NCBI GenBank assembly: GCA_963797265.1
Contig: CAWCOY010000005.1
Coordinates: forward strand, 186,001 to 250,000
From: DASUPK01 sp963797265
Lineage (GTDB): Bacteria; Actinomycetota; Thermoleophilia; Solirubrobacterales; 70-9
DNA: 64,000 nt
Direction of reading: 5' to 3'
Shown here: positions 9,601-18,427 of the stretch, piece after piece
How positions within the stretch are numbered: the stretch's first letter is position 1
How the letters are laid out: each line of letters begins with the position of its first letter
Position numbers and translations under genes: made by a program
Notes under the pieces: generated by a model
The model's input: the letters and a program-made list of their open reading frames with translations, nothing else
What the model was told of the DNA's origin: nothing
Database searches by the model: none

Positions 9601-9910
9601 CGGGCCGCTGCCCGGCTCCGTCGGCAACCTCCTCGATCTGCAGCGGGTCCGGATCGCGCTCGGCGAGGCGGGCGCCCGCAGCGTCGAGTTCCGCGCCGGT
9701 CGCCTTCGCGTCTTCCCGGTGGAGCTCGACTCGGACCGCGTCGGCGTGCTCAACGAGCGCCTCCCCGAGGCGATCTACCAGTGGCGGGAGCGCACCATCG
9801 CCGTTCCCGTGCCGGACGATCCGAGCGCCCGTCTCGGCGCGCTGCTCGCCCTGGCCGAGGGGCTCTCCGCCGCCCTGTCGGCGCGGGCTCCAGCCGAGGC
9901 CGGGGCTTAA
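6602..9910 (+). CDS. mfd: Transcription-repair coupling factor Mfd
   Basis: ATP-dependent translocase that releases stalled RNA polymerase and recruits UvrA; 1102 residues, normal for the family. Order: UvrB-like N-terminal domains (about 1-330), CarD-like RNA polymerase interaction domain around residue 428 (LRVGDYVVHEDHGIARF), Walker A GDVGYGKTEIAL near 578, DEEQ box VDEEQRFGVKQ near 678, the SATPIPRTLQMS motif, helicase C domain with DQLGLAQAYQIRGRVGRS, and the C-terminal TRCF domain. First gene of a run that continues with the foldase, mazG, eno and ftsB, matching actinobacterial gene order. Confidence 0.97.
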   Translation: MSLRPLLEIANEDERLRALRSAVAESDGTVDAYVSASMRPYLLAALIGGDDGVTPGPALIVAADDRSARDLARDLKAFLAPRPVHIYPSRGTTFESHLDPPPHLAGLRIAAMNALADPTAVVVASAIALAEKVPDPSLRPETLALHRGESVDLGDVTLLLADAGYERIDQVEERGQFAVRGGILDVYPATEEQAIRVELFGDEIESMRRFSVFTQRSLGEAERVELVPAAELSAEYRGNVDPNRFRAALDLVPAEALVVIAAAEEIPGALHDFWEDVTAAADEADMRPFYADVDEPLRRRARLSLGADAGQEHSFRAQRAEFPSRTLAEAEGELEKLNRSGYRTVVAFEGRGEAERTRYNLSRLDVPFLSERAPEEPGVSFAESRLREGFLSPELRLAVIPQQRLVHRRRAAAAPVSARARLAAAIELRVGDYVVHEDHGIARFAGFDTKTLAGVTRDYLELEYRGGDRVFAPTDQLARISRYVGADGDEPALSPLGGKRWQNMKSRARRAAQAMAGDLINLYAERQVRKGHAFSPDGEMQMGFEAAFPYRETADQMDAIDAVKADMESERPMDRLICGDVGYGKTEIALRAAHKAAADGKQVMMLVPTTILAQQHFGTFRERFADSPFNVEMVSRLRRPAEVKEILERFRQGRVDILIGTHRLLSRDVRGKDLGLMIVDEEQRFGVKQKELLRQLKLKVDVLSLSATPIPRTLQMSLAGLRDISVIETPPEGRRPVRTHVGPYDEDLVKRAIMREKERGGQVFFLHNRIDTLHEKAERLRALCPGVRFAEAHGQMDELQLEATMLAFVRGEHDVLVATTIIESGLDIPTANTLLVERADQLGLAQAYQIRGRVGRSRERAFAYLLYPSAESLTHDAAARLATLSDNTELGSGFRVAMRDLEIRGAGNLLGDEQSGHVAAVGFELYCQMLEDAAEALRAGEEELPEEPREPVRIDVDVDAYVPSEYIPFEAAKIDVHRRVAAAREPGELRALREELEDRFGPLPGSVGNLLDLQRVRIALGEAGARSVEFRAGRLRVFPVELDSDRVGVLNERLPEAIYQWRERTIAVPVPDDPSARLGALLALAEGLSAALSARAPAEAGA

Positions 9911-9948
9911 GGGACCACTTAGGAGTCTGCGGCTATGCTGCCGCCTCT

Positions 9949-11325
9949 GTGAGCCGGGGATTCTTCTCCAAGCGGAACCTCGCGATCCTCTTCGGCGCCA
10001 CCCTGGTGCTGACGGTCGTGATCGTCGCGGCCGCTATCGGCGTCGGGCACCCGAGCGTGCCCTCCGACGACGTCGCGGTGGTCGACGACGACAGCGTCGA
10101 CGTCGCGGGCCTCTTCGACGACGGCCATCTCAGCAAGACGAACTTCGACCGCTTCCTGCTGCAGACCGCCAAGCAGAACAACCAGCAGGCGGTGCCCCCG
10201 CCGAGCGATCCGCAGTACAAGCAGCTCAAGGATCAGGCGGTCCAGAGCGCACTTCAGATCGGCTGGATCGTGGGCGAGGCCAACAAGCAGGGTCTGACCT
10301 TCACGGACACCCAGATCGAGCAGTCGTACAACCAGATCAAGTCCCAGTTCAAGACCGAGCAGGAGTACGTCCAGGCCCGGGATCAGGCGGGGCTCACGGA
10401 GCAGGATGTGCGCGAGCGGGCCAGGCTCCAGCTGATCCAGAACGAGATCCAGGACAACGTCTCGAACAGCGTCGGCTCGGTCTCCGACAGCGACGCTCGG
10501 GACTACTACGACGCCAACAAGCAGCAGTTCACCCAGCCGGCCAAGCGGACGATCCGGATCATCCAGAACAAGGACCCCCACCAGATCAATCTCGCCTATC
10601 AGGCGCTCCGCACCGATCAGTCGCCCGCGAACTGGAAGAAGGTCGCGGCCCAGTACTCGACCGATCCGACCTCGAAGGACAAGGGCGGGCTGCGCACGGA
10701 CGTCGTGCCCGGCTCCTTCCAGCAGCCTCTCGACGACGACATCTTCAAGGCGCCGCTTCACGAGCTCCAGGGCCCTGTCATGACCTCGACCGGGAACTTC
10801 GTCTTCCAGGTGGACACCGCGACGCCCGAGTCGGTCCAGGGGTTCGATGCCACCGTCAGCAGTGCCCAGGGCGGGGCTCCCTCGAAGGTCTCGGACCAGA
10901 TCAAGACCCAGATCAAGAGCCAGCAGCAGCAGGAGGCCCTCTCGGCCTTCGGTCAGCACTTCCGTGACTACTGGACGAATCTGACCCAGTGTGGGAGCGA
11001 CTACGTGGTCGAGGGATGCGACAACTTCAACGGCGGCGGCCCGACCTGCGAGCCGGACAAGGTCGCGCAACAGCCCGGTGGCCAGGGCACCGGCTGCCCC
11101 GCGCCGGTCTTCGCCAGCTGCCAGGAGGGCTCCGCGGCCACGGGCGGCCAGCCGGGCCAGCTCCAGTGCACCGGCTCGGGCCCGACCCCCGGCGCGCCCG
11201 GATCGTTCAAGCCGTTCCTCCCGGTGGTCGGCGGAGCGCCGCAGGGCCCCCATCCCCCGGGGGAGGGCACGACCAGCGCCGCCCCGGGCGGCGGCGTCTC
11301 GATTCCGGGCCTGACGGGCGGATAG
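9949..11325 (+). CDS. SurA/PpiC-like peptidyl-prolyl isomerase, membrane anchored
   Basis: Extracytoplasmic foldase of the SurA/PrsA type, 458 residues. A single N-terminal hydrophobic segment (LAILFGATLVLTVVIVAAA, residues 9-27) anchors it. Next come a SurA-N-like helical domain rich in Gln/Lys and a PpiC domain around residues 185-290 with STDPTSKDKGGLR. The tail is unusual: Gly/Pro-rich with six or more Cys (TQCGSDYVVEGCDNF and onwards), likely disulphide-bonded outside. GTG 9949 was chosen because the anchor follows directly and an upstream extension would overlap mfd. The next gene begins at or just past its stop. Confidence 0.82.
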   Translation: MSRGFFSKRNLAILFGATLVLTVVIVAAAIGVGHPSVPSDDVAVVDDDSVDVAGLFDDGHLSKTNFDRFLLQTAKQNNQQAVPPPSDPQYKQLKDQAVQSALQIGWIVGEANKQGLTFTDTQIEQSYNQIKSQFKTEQEYVQARDQAGLTEQDVRERARLQLIQNEIQDNVSNSVGSVSDSDARDYYDANKQQFTQPAKRTIRIIQNKDPHQINLAYQALRTDQSPANWKKVAAQYSTDPTSKDKGGLRTDVVPGSFQQPLDDDIFKAPLHELQGPVMTSTGNFVFQVDTATPESVQGFDATVSSAQGGAPSKVSDQIKTQIKSQQQQEALSAFGQHFRDYWTNLTQCGSDYVVEGCDNFNGGGPTCEPDKVAQQPGGQGTGCPAPVFASCQEGSAATGGQPGQLQCTGSGPTPGAPGSFKPFLPVVGGAPQGPHPPGEGTTSAAPGGGVSIPGLTGG

Positions 11326-11366
11326 AGGCTCCGGGCTACCTCGAGGCGCTCCAGCACCTCGACGAG

Positions 11367-12002
11367 GTGACTCGGAGGCTGCGCCGCGAGTGCCCATGGG
11401 ACCGCGAGCAGGATGCTCGCTCGATCGTGCCGCACACCGTGGAGGAGGCCTACGAGCTGGCCGACGCCGCCTCCCGCGACGACACGGAGGCCATGGTCGA
11501 TGAGCTCGGCGACGTCCTCTTCCAGGTCCTCTTCCTCTCGCTGCTGCTCGAGGAGCGGGACGAGGGCGACCTGGCGGCAGTGGCCGAGTCCTGCGCCGCG
11601 AAGCTGATCCGCCGCCATCCGCATGTCTATGGAGACCGAGATGAGAGGGCGCGCGACAGCGCGACCCGCGAGATGAGGACCGCGGGCCAGGTGCTGGCGC
11701 AGTGGGAGGAGATCAAGCGAGAGGTCGAGGGCGGGGGCGAGCGAGAGCCGCTCGAGGGGCTGCCCGAGAACCTGCCGGCGCTGCTCCATGCGCGGAAGGT
11801 GCTGCGCCGCCTGGATCCAGAGGGCTCTGTAGGCGGCGTGAAGCCCGGGAGCCCGGCTGCCGACCCCGCGGAGCGTGACGAGGCCGAGCGGCTGATGGGG
11901 GAGCTCCTGCTCGAGGCGGTCGCCGCCTCACGGCGCCTCGGCGTCGATCCCGAGCTCGCCCTGCGACAGGCGACGCGGCGGCTCGCCGAGGGCGCGGAGT
12001 AG
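11367..12002 (+). CDS. mazG: Nucleoside triphosphate pyrophosphohydrolase MazG
   Basis: Hydrolyses NTPs or dNTPs to NMP and PPi as a house-cleaning enzyme. CPWDREQDARSIVPHTVEEA and the acidic motif DELGDVLFQVLFLSLL give the MazG metal site, and HPHVYGD is a standard block. The start is uncertain: MazG-like sequence (YLEALQHLDEV) extends about 13 residues upstream of GTG 11367, but the only candidate there is ATA at 11322, overlapping the preceding stop. I give the GTG; the true start may be upstream and translationally coupled. One MazG domain is present, about 211 residues. Confidence 0.88.
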   Translation: MTRRLRRECPWDREQDARSIVPHTVEEAYELADAASRDDTEAMVDELGDVLFQVLFLSLLLEERDEGDLAAVAESCAAKLIRRHPHVYGDRDERARDSATREMRTAGQVLAQWEEIKREVEGGGEREPLEGLPENLPALLHARKVLRRLDPEGSVGGVKPGSPAADPAERDEAERLMGELLLEAVAASRRLGVDPELALRQATRRLAEGAE

Positions 12003-12034
12003 CCCCGCCCGCCTCCGGTAGCTTTCCCCGCCCG

Positions 12035-13339
12035 ATGGCCACGATCAAGGAGGTCCACGGCCGGCAGGTGCTCGACTCGCGGGGCAACCCGACGGTCGAG
12101 GTCGAGGTCGTGCTCGACTCCGGCGCTCGCGGGCTCGCGATCGTCCCATCGGGCGCCTCGACCGGCGAGTTCGAGGCCGTCGAGCTCCGCGACGGCGGGG
12201 ACCTATGGGGCGGAAAGGGCGTTGCCGAGGCGGTCGCCAACGTCAACGGCGAGATCGCCGGAGCGATCAAGGGGGCGGAGGCCGCCGAGCAGCCGGCGCT
12301 CGACCGGACGATGATCGACCTCGACGGGACGCCCAACAAAGGCCGGCTGGGCGCGAATGCGATCCTCGGCGCCTCGCTGGCCACCGCGAAGGCCGCAGCG
12401 GCAGATGCGGCCCGGCCGCTCTACGACTACCTCGCGGAGCTCTACGCGGCCACCGGAGCCAGGGACGCCGGCCCGGCCGAGCTGCTCCCGGTGCCGATGA
12501 TGAACGTGGTCAACGGGGGCGCGCACGCCGACAACGCCGTCGACTTCCAGGAGTTCATGGTGGTTCCGGCCGGAGCACCGACCTTCGCCGACTGCCTGCG
12601 GATGGGCACGGAGGTCTACCACGGCCTGAAGAAGGCCCTGGGGAAGAAGGGGCTCTCCACCGCGCTGGGCGACGAGGGCGGCTTCGCACCCGACCTGGAC
12701 TCGAACCAGGCCGCCCTCGACTTTCTGATCGCCGCGATCGAGGAGGCCGGCTACGCCCCCGGTGAGGACGTGGTGATCGCGCTCGACCCTGCCACCAGCG
12801 AGATCTACGACGACGGCAAGTACGTGCTCGAGCACGAGGGGCGGTCGCTCACCTCCGCCGAGATGGCCGATTACTGGCACGACGTCCGCGCGCGCTTCCA
12901 CGTGGTCTCGATCGAGGACGGCATGGACGAGGAGGACTGGGAGGGCTGGAAGGCCCTGACCGAGCGGATCGGCGATCTCTGCCAGCTGGTCGGCGACGAC
13001 CTCTTCGTCACCAACCCGGCGCGGCTGCGGCGCGGAATCGAGATGGGCGTCGCCAACTCGATTCTGATCAAGGTCAACCAGATCGGCACGCTCACCGAGA
13101 CGCTCGAGGCGATCCAGATCGCTCGCGACGCCGGCTACACCACGGTGATCTCGCACCGTTCGGGCGAGACCGAGGACACGACGATCGCCGACCTCGCGGT
13201 GGGCACGGGGGCGGGTCAGATCAAGACGGGCGCCCCGGCGCGCTCCGATCGCGTCGCCAAGTACAACCGCCTGCTGCGGATCGAGGAGGAGCTGGGCGAC
13301 CGCGCGCGGTTTCCGGGCGCCTCCGTGTTCGATCGGTAG
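12035..13339 (+). CDS. eno: Enolase
   Basis: Glycolytic phosphopyruvate hydratase converting 2-phosphoglycerate to phosphoenolpyruvate, 434 residues, full length. Motifs: RQVLDSRGNPTVEVEV at the N-terminus, GDEGGFAPDL with the catalytic Glu region, metal ligands in IALDPATSE and IEDGMDEEDWEG, the catalytic Lys in ILIKVNQIGTLTET, and SHRSGETEDT. It sits 32 bp after mazG and 31 bp before ftsB, the usual actinobacterial arrangement. Confidence 0.98.
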   Translation: MATIKEVHGRQVLDSRGNPTVEVEVVLDSGARGLAIVPSGASTGEFEAVELRDGGDLWGGKGVAEAVANVNGEIAGAIKGAEAAEQPALDRTMIDLDGTPNKGRLGANAILGASLATAKAAAADAARPLYDYLAELYAATGARDAGPAELLPVPMMNVVNGGAHADNAVDFQEFMVVPAGAPTFADCLRMGTEVYHGLKKALGKKGLSTALGDEGGFAPDLDSNQAALDFLIAAIEEAGYAPGEDVVIALDPATSEIYDDGKYVLEHEGRSLTSAEMADYWHDVRARFHVVSIEDGMDEEDWEGWKALTERIGDLCQLVGDDLFVTNPARLRRGIEMGVANSILIKVNQIGTLTETLEAIQIARDAGYTTVISHRSGETEDTTIADLAVGTGAGQIKTGAPARSDRVAKYNRLLRIEEELGDRARFPGASVFDR

Positions 13340-13370
13340 GAATGCATGCCGCCATGGCGAATCCGGAGCC

Positions 13371-13691
13371 ATGCCAGCACGCCGACGCGTCCGCAGGAGG
13401 ACCGGCCCGAGCCGGATCCGCTGGGACAAGCTCGGCCGGATCGCGCTCGTCCTGGTGCTGTTCCTCGTGCTCGTCTCCTACCTGAACCCGCTGGTGAACC
13501 TGCTGCAGGCGTGGCAGGGGTCCAAGTCGAGTGATGCGCAGCTCGTCCAGCTCAAGCAGGAGAGGCTCGAGCTCACGCACCGCCTGCGCGAGGTCTCGAG
13601 CCCGGCAGCCCTCGAGCGCGAGGCGCGGCGCCTGGGCATGGTGCAGCCGGGCGAGCACGCCTACATCGTGCACGGCCTCGGCAACGACTGA
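13371..13691 (+). CDS. FtsB/DivIC-type septum formation initiator protein
   Basis: Small bitopic division protein of 106 residues. A basic N-terminus (RRRVRRRTG) is followed by one transmembrane segment (IALVLVLFLVLVSYLNPL, about 24-41), a coiled coil (QLVQLKQERLELTHRLREV) and a conserved AREARRLGMVQPGE-like block (EREARRLGMVQPGEHAYIV). This architecture and its place after eno match actinobacterial FtsB. It would join the FtsQ-FtsL divisome subcomplex. Confidence 0.9.
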   Translation: MPARRRVRRRTGPSRIRWDKLGRIALVLVLFLVLVSYLNPLVNLLQAWQGSKSSDAQLVQLKQERLELTHRLREVSSPAALEREARRLGMVQPGEHAYIVHGLGND

Positions 13692-13787
13692 GCGGGCCTT
13701 AAACCGCCTGCTCTTTAGTCCGCGGATATGATTCCGCGCCCGCGCGCGCGCCATTGTGGCTGTGCGCGTTTTGCGTGATTTGAGCCG

Positions 13788-16130
13788 ATGAGTACGAGCC
13801 AGTACCTGCTCGGCGCGGCGGAGCTGGCGGTGATTGCAGCCGCTCTCGGCCTAGGCGCCTACCACTTGCGAGCCTTGCTCGCTCCAGCCTGGATGGGCGC
13901 CTTGGCCCGTCTGGCGGAGATCGTCATCGCGATCTCGATGCTGATCCTCGTCTCCGAGCTGATCGGCGCCCTCGGGCTGTTCAAGGAGATCCCGCTGGTG
14001 CTCGTCAGCGTCGCCGCCGGGCTCGCCACGACCTTCCTCGTCCGCCGACGGGGATTGCCCGAGGTCCCCAGGACGACCGAGGTCCGGGCGAGCCCGATCA
14101 TGCTGGCGATCGGAATTGCGGCGGCGGCCCTGGTCGTCATTCACTGGGCACATCCCACGGGCCAGGCGCTCGACCAGGGGATGTACTTCCAGGACACCAC
14201 CTGGTACCACATGTCGTTCTCGGCCCGGTTCGACCAGACCGGGCACGTCGGTCCGCTCCACTTCACCGATCCGCTCAAGCTGGCGGCCTGGTTCTACCCG
14301 CAGAACTCCGAGCTGCTCCACGGCGTCGGGATCGTCGCGCTCGACAGCGATTTTCTCTCCCCTCTGATCAACCTGATGTGGTGTGCCCTCTGCCTGCTGG
14401 CGGCCTGGTGCGTCGGACGTCCGTACGGGATCGGGGGCGTCACCGTGCTCGGCGCCGCGGTCGTGCTCGACTCGGACATGATGGTCGGGTCCCAGGCCGG
14501 GCAGGGGCCTAACGACGTAGCCGGTCTCTTCTTCCTGATGGCGGCACTCGCCTTCCTCGTCGACGGCGCGGCGAGCGCCCACGCGGCGCGGGAGGCGGCG
14601 AATGCGCGTCGGCCCAGGGTGGCGACCCCCGAAGGATCGGCCGGCACAACGAGCGTGGCGACGCCCGAAGGATCGGCCGGCACAACGAGCGTGGCGACGC
14701 CGGAAGGGTCGGCCAGCAGAACGGGCTCCGGCGACGGATCGATCACCGAGGAGCTCGGGGTGGTCGAGGATGTGCCCGTCGAGGGCGACCCGCGCGCGCT
14801 CGCCACCGTGGGCGCCGGGCCGCTGTTCATGGCCGGTCTCGCGGCCGGGCTCGGTATCGGCACCAAGATCACGCTGCTGGCGACGATCGCCGCCTTCACG
14901 ATCGGTGTGGCGATCCTGGGAGGGCGCAGGCATTGGCTGCGTGCCCTCGGAATATGGCTCGGTGGGATCGTGATCACCTGCGGCTTCTGGTACGGGCGCG
15001 ACTTCGTCTACGCCCTCAACCCGTTCCCGCAGATCCAGAAGATTGGCCCGATCCACCTGCCCGGTCCGGATCAGGTCCACCTCTATCCCCGGCCGCCGCA
15101 CAAGCTGGCCGAGTACTACAACGACCCGCTGGTCTGGACCCACAAGCTCACGCCGGTTCTGCACGAGCGCCTCGGGCCGCTCTGGCCGGTGATCCTCGCG
15201 GTGGTGGTGGTCGCGCTGGTCTGGGCGTTCGTCAAGGGCGGCAGCGCGCTGATGCGGATCCTCGCCGTCACCGGGGCCGTTGCCGGGATCGCCTACATCT
15301 TCACGCCGCTGACCGCGTCGGGGGACCCCTACGACGGGAGCGGCTTCGACGCGAATCTGCGCTATGTCGCGCCGGTGCTGACGGTCGGCTTCCTGCTGCT
15401 GCCGCTGATCCCCTGGTTCCGGCACGGCTGGCGGCCCTGGATCCTGATCGGGCTGTTCACCGTCCTGCTGATCCAGGGGACGGTCAACCAGTCGAGCTGG
15501 GAGTTCGACCACCATCTCGCCTCGATCGGGCTCGCCTTCCTGATCGTCGGCGTTCCCGCCCTGCTCGTGGCGGGCTTCCGCGCCCGGCTCAGTCCCGTAT
15601 TGCTCGTCTCCTTCGCGCTGGTGATGGCGATCACGGCGGTCGCCCTCGGACGGGTCCGCGAGGACTACTACCTCGACCACCGCTACGTCACGGCGGTGCG
15701 GCCGCCGCTCGGCGGGGGCTTCCGGGCTTCTCCGGAGTGGCAGCCGCTGCAGGATTGGGGCAGGGAGGCGAGCCATGAGCGGATCGCTGTGTTCGGCCGG
15801 GCCTCCGCCTTCGGGCAGTACTTCTTCTACGGGAACGATCTCACCAATTACGTGCAGTACCTCGGGGAGGAGGGCGACCACGGCACCTTTCGGCCCATCT
15901 ACACCTGCGCGCTCTGGCGCCAGACGATCAATCAGGGGCACTACGACTACGTCGTCACCACACCGGCGATCGGCGTGATCGAGACCGTCGCGCCGCCGCA
16001 GAATCTCTGGACCTCCAGTGACCCGAACGTGCGCACTGTGATCCAGTCCGGACCGGCCGCGATCTACAAGATCGACGGTCGCCTCGATCCCTCCACCTGC
16101 GCCAAGTTGGGGAACACGGCGCAAGCATGA
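13788..16130 (+). CDS. Polytopic membrane protein, GT-C-like, paralog 1 of 4
   Basis: Large integral membrane protein, 780 residues, with about 11-13 hydrophobic segments. Its signature is shared with the three following genes: TTWYHMSFSARFDQTG, then WFYPQNSELLHGVGIVALD, then AAWCVGRPYG, and a C-terminal soluble part with YDYVVTTPAIGV. An acidic/aromatic first loop followed by many membrane spans resembles GT-C enzymes that use polyprenyl-linked sugars, but no named family is certain. The cytoplasmic loop near residue 278 carries 12-residue tandem repeats. Its stop overlaps the next start (ATGA). Confidence 0.72.
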   Translation: MSTSQYLLGAAELAVIAAALGLGAYHLRALLAPAWMGALARLAEIVIAISMLILVSELIGALGLFKEIPLVLVSVAAGLATTFLVRRRGLPEVPRTTEVRASPIMLAIGIAAAALVVIHWAHPTGQALDQGMYFQDTTWYHMSFSARFDQTGHVGPLHFTDPLKLAAWFYPQNSELLHGVGIVALDSDFLSPLINLMWCALCLLAAWCVGRPYGIGGVTVLGAAVVLDSDMMVGSQAGQGPNDVAGLFFLMAALAFLVDGAASAHAAREAANARRPRVATPEGSAGTTSVATPEGSAGTTSVATPEGSASRTGSGDGSITEELGVVEDVPVEGDPRALATVGAGPLFMAGLAAGLGIGTKITLLATIAAFTIGVAILGGRRHWLRALGIWLGGIVITCGFWYGRDFVYALNPFPQIQKIGPIHLPGPDQVHLYPRPPHKLAEYYNDPLVWTHKLTPVLHERLGPLWPVILAVVVVALVWAFVKGGSALMRILAVTGAVAGIAYIFTPLTASGDPYDGSGFDANLRYVAPVLTVGFLLLPLIPWFRHGWRPWILIGLFTVLLIQGTVNQSSWEFDHHLASIGLAFLIVGVPALLVAGFRARLSPVLLVSFALVMAITAVALGRVREDYYLDHRYVTAVRPPLGGGFRASPEWQPLQDWGREASHERIAVFGRASAFGQYFFYGNDLTNYVQYLGEEGDHGTFRPIYTCALWRQTINQGHYDYVVTTPAIGVIETVAPPQNLWTSSDPNVRTVIQSGPAAIYKIDGRLDPSTCAKLGNTAQA
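14619..14726 (+). repeat. Three in-frame 36 bp tandem repeats
   Basis: Within membrane paralog 1, the unit encoding VATPEGSAGTTS is present twice (14619-14654 and 14655-14690) with only one or two base differences, followed by a diverged third copy (VATPEGSASRTG). The unit is a multiple of three, so copy-number change would keep the frame. The other three paralogs lack this repeat. Confidence 0.9.
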
Positions 16131-18427
16131 GCTTCGGCGACTACCTGCAGGGCTCGATCGAGTTGATTCTGGTCGCGGCGGCGATGGCCTACGCCGCCGT
16201 CGGTCTCCGCGGCCGGCTTCTGCCCGGCTGGTCGGGGGCCTCGGCGCGGCTGGCCGAGGTGGTGCTCGGCCTCTCGTTGCTGGTGGTGACGCTCGAGCTG
16301 GTCGGGGTCGTCGGCCTCTACCGGCCGGGATGGGTCCTGCTGGCGGCCATCGTCGTCGGCGCAGGGATCGGATTGGCTCTGAGGCCACCTCGGCGGGGCG
16401 TCGAGCTGCCCGCGCCGGCGGTAGCGCCGATCGCGCTGGCCGTGGCGGTCGCGGCGGCCCTGCTGGTCGCGGTCCACTGGGCGATGCCGACACAGACCGG
16501 CCTCGACATCGGCATGTACCTGCCCAACACCACCTGGCACAACGCGCCGTTCGCCGCCCGCTTCGTCCAGGACCACCAGGTCGGTGCCCTCCACTTCACC
16601 GAGGTGCTGAACCTCACCGTCTGGTTCTACCCGCAGAACTCCGAGCTGCTCCATTCGGCCGGCGTCCTTTTCCTGGGCAACGACTTCCTCTCGCCGCTGA
16701 TCAACATCGGCTGGATGTCGCTCTGCCTGCTGGCGGCGTGGTGCTTCGCGCGTCCATACGGCGGCGGCCCGGTCGCGGTGCTCGCGATCGCGCTCGTCCT
16801 CGACGCGAACATGCTGCTCCTCTACCAGCCGGGCGACGCGAAGAACGACACGGCCGGCCTCTTCTTCCTGCTCGCTTCCGCGGCCGTGCTCGTCAACGCC
16901 GACGTGCAGGCGCGCGCCATGGCCGGGGTCGCCAGGCCGATCGCGGGCGCCGCGGGGTCAGACCCCTTAACAAGGCGCGGCTTCTACTCCGGCGCGGGCG
17001 TCCGGCCGGTACTTCCCACGGGCGCCCTGATCGTCGCCGGTCTCGCCGCCGGCCTGGCTCTGGGGACCAAGCTCAACCTGCTTGCGCCGTTCGGCTTCCT
17101 CACCCTCGGGGTGATTGCGATCAGCGTCGGATACCGGTGGCGGGCGACGGGCATTTGGGTGGCGAGCTCGCTGGTTACGGGCGGTTTCTGGTTCGCCCGA
17201 AACCTGGTCAACGCGGGGAACCCGCTGCCCTGGATCGACAAGGGGCCGCTGCCGGGGCCGGATCAGCTCGACATCAACATCCGCCACCCGGCCAACGTCG
17301 CCCACTACCTGCTGCCGCCGGACGGCGGCGTCATTCGCCACCACCTGATCCCCGGCCTCCACGACAGCTTCGGCGATCTCTGGCCGCTGGTGCTGGTCGC
17401 CGTGATCGGCGGTTTCCTCTTGGCGATCTTCCGCGGCCGCACGCCCGTGATTCGGATGCTGGGGATCGTCGCTCTGCTCAGTGGTCTCGCCTACCTGGTG
17501 ACGCCGCTCACCGCCGCCGGGCCGGAGGGGGACCCGACGGCATTCACAACCAACCTGCGCTACGCGTCGCCCGCGATCGGCCTCGGCGCGATGCTGCTCG
17601 CCGTGGACGCCGGGCTGCTCAAGCCAGGCGTGCAGCCCTGGCTGCTCGGCGCGTTAGTGGTCCTGCTGCTGGTTCAGGCGGTTCCCGTCTGGGACCTCGG
17701 CGACGAGTGGGAGAAGGACTTCGTCCTCGGCGCGATCGGACTCGCCTTCTTCCTGATCCTGGTCCCCGTCGGTGTCGTGCTCGCCGGTCAGCGCGGGATT
17801 CCGCCGCCGCTGCTCGCCGGCGGCGCGGCAATCGCGCTCATCGCGATCGTCCTGATCGGCTGGCCGAACTCGGACGACTACGTCAAGAACCGCTACCAGG
17901 CCTCGACTGCCCCCAGGGACTTCCCGGCCGGCATGAAGGCAACGCTCGCCTGGTTCAACCGGACCGACCCCCACGACTCGCGGATCGCCATCGTGGGCGG
18001 CCGCCCGGGCTTCAAGCAGTACATCTTCTACGGCGACGACCTCTCCAACCACGTCCAGTACGTCGCGAAGCACGGGCCGCACGGCGCCTACCTCCCGATC
18101 GCGAGCGAGGCGGCTCAGAGGTCACAGACCCCGGGGTCCCCGGTGCAGGGCCAGAAATTCGTGGGTGAGTGCCGGCAGTGGGTAACGGCGCTCAACGACG
18201 GCGACTACCGCTACGCGGTGATCGGCCCCGACCAGCGCATCCAGTCGCTGCCGCCGATTGAGGCGAGTTGGACCGAGGCGGCCGGCGGGACCCGCATCGA
18301 GACGACCGACGATGTCTCGGTCTTCCGGCTGGACCGCTCCCTCAATGCGAGTGCCTGCAATCGCGCCGGCTATCGCGTCACCCAGGGGGTAGTTGCCGTA
18401 GGGTCGGGTTCGGCCTCGCCCCAGTGA
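16127..18427 (+). CDS. Polytopic membrane protein, GT-C-like, paralog 2 of 4
   Basis: 766 residues, same plan as paralog 1: short N-terminal segment FGDYLQGSIELIL, TTWHNAPFAARFVQDHQVG, WFYPQNSELLHSAGVLFLG and AAWCFARPYGGG, then a series of membrane spans and a C-terminal soluble domain with YIFYGDDLSNHVQYV. Start ATG 16127 overlaps the previous stop by 4 bp, implying translational coupling. The variable loop is short and includes a 13 bp DNA palindrome (GGGGTCAGACCCC at 16954-16966). Function not established; likely envelope glycan or lipid-linked sugar handling. Confidence 0.72.
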   Translation: MSFGDYLQGSIELILVAAAMAYAAVGLRGRLLPGWSGASARLAEVVLGLSLLVVTLELVGVVGLYRPGWVLLAAIVVGAGIGLALRPPRRGVELPAPAVAPIALAVAVAAALLVAVHWAMPTQTGLDIGMYLPNTTWHNAPFAARFVQDHQVGALHFTEVLNLTVWFYPQNSELLHSAGVLFLGNDFLSPLINIGWMSLCLLAAWCFARPYGGGPVAVLAIALVLDANMLLLYQPGDAKNDTAGLFFLLASAAVLVNADVQARAMAGVARPIAGAAGSDPLTRRGFYSGAGVRPVLPTGALIVAGLAAGLALGTKLNLLAPFGFLTLGVIAISVGYRWRATGIWVASSLVTGGFWFARNLVNAGNPLPWIDKGPLPGPDQLDINIRHPANVAHYLLPPDGGVIRHHLIPGLHDSFGDLWPLVLVAVIGGFLLAIFRGRTPVIRMLGIVALLSGLAYLVTPLTAAGPEGDPTAFTTNLRYASPAIGLGAMLLAVDAGLLKPGVQPWLLGALVVLLLVQAVPVWDLGDEWEKDFVLGAIGLAFFLILVPVGVVLAGQRGIPPPLLAGGAAIALIAIVLIGWPNSDDYVKNRYQASTAPRDFPAGMKATLAWFNRTDPHDSRIAIVGGRPGFKQYIFYGDDLSNHVQYVAKHGPHGAYLPIASEAAQRSQTPGSPVQGQKFVGECRQWVTALNDGDYRYAVIGPDQRIQSLPPIEASWTEAAGGTRIETTDDVSVFRLDRSLNASACNRAGYRVTQGVVAVGSGSASPQ

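Noticed and set aside
13851..16493. Minus-strand 880-codon open frame across membrane paralogs 1-2
   Set aside because: Antisense shadow; strongly biased to Arg/Asp/Pro with no recognisable domain, while the plus strand has clear membrane proteins.
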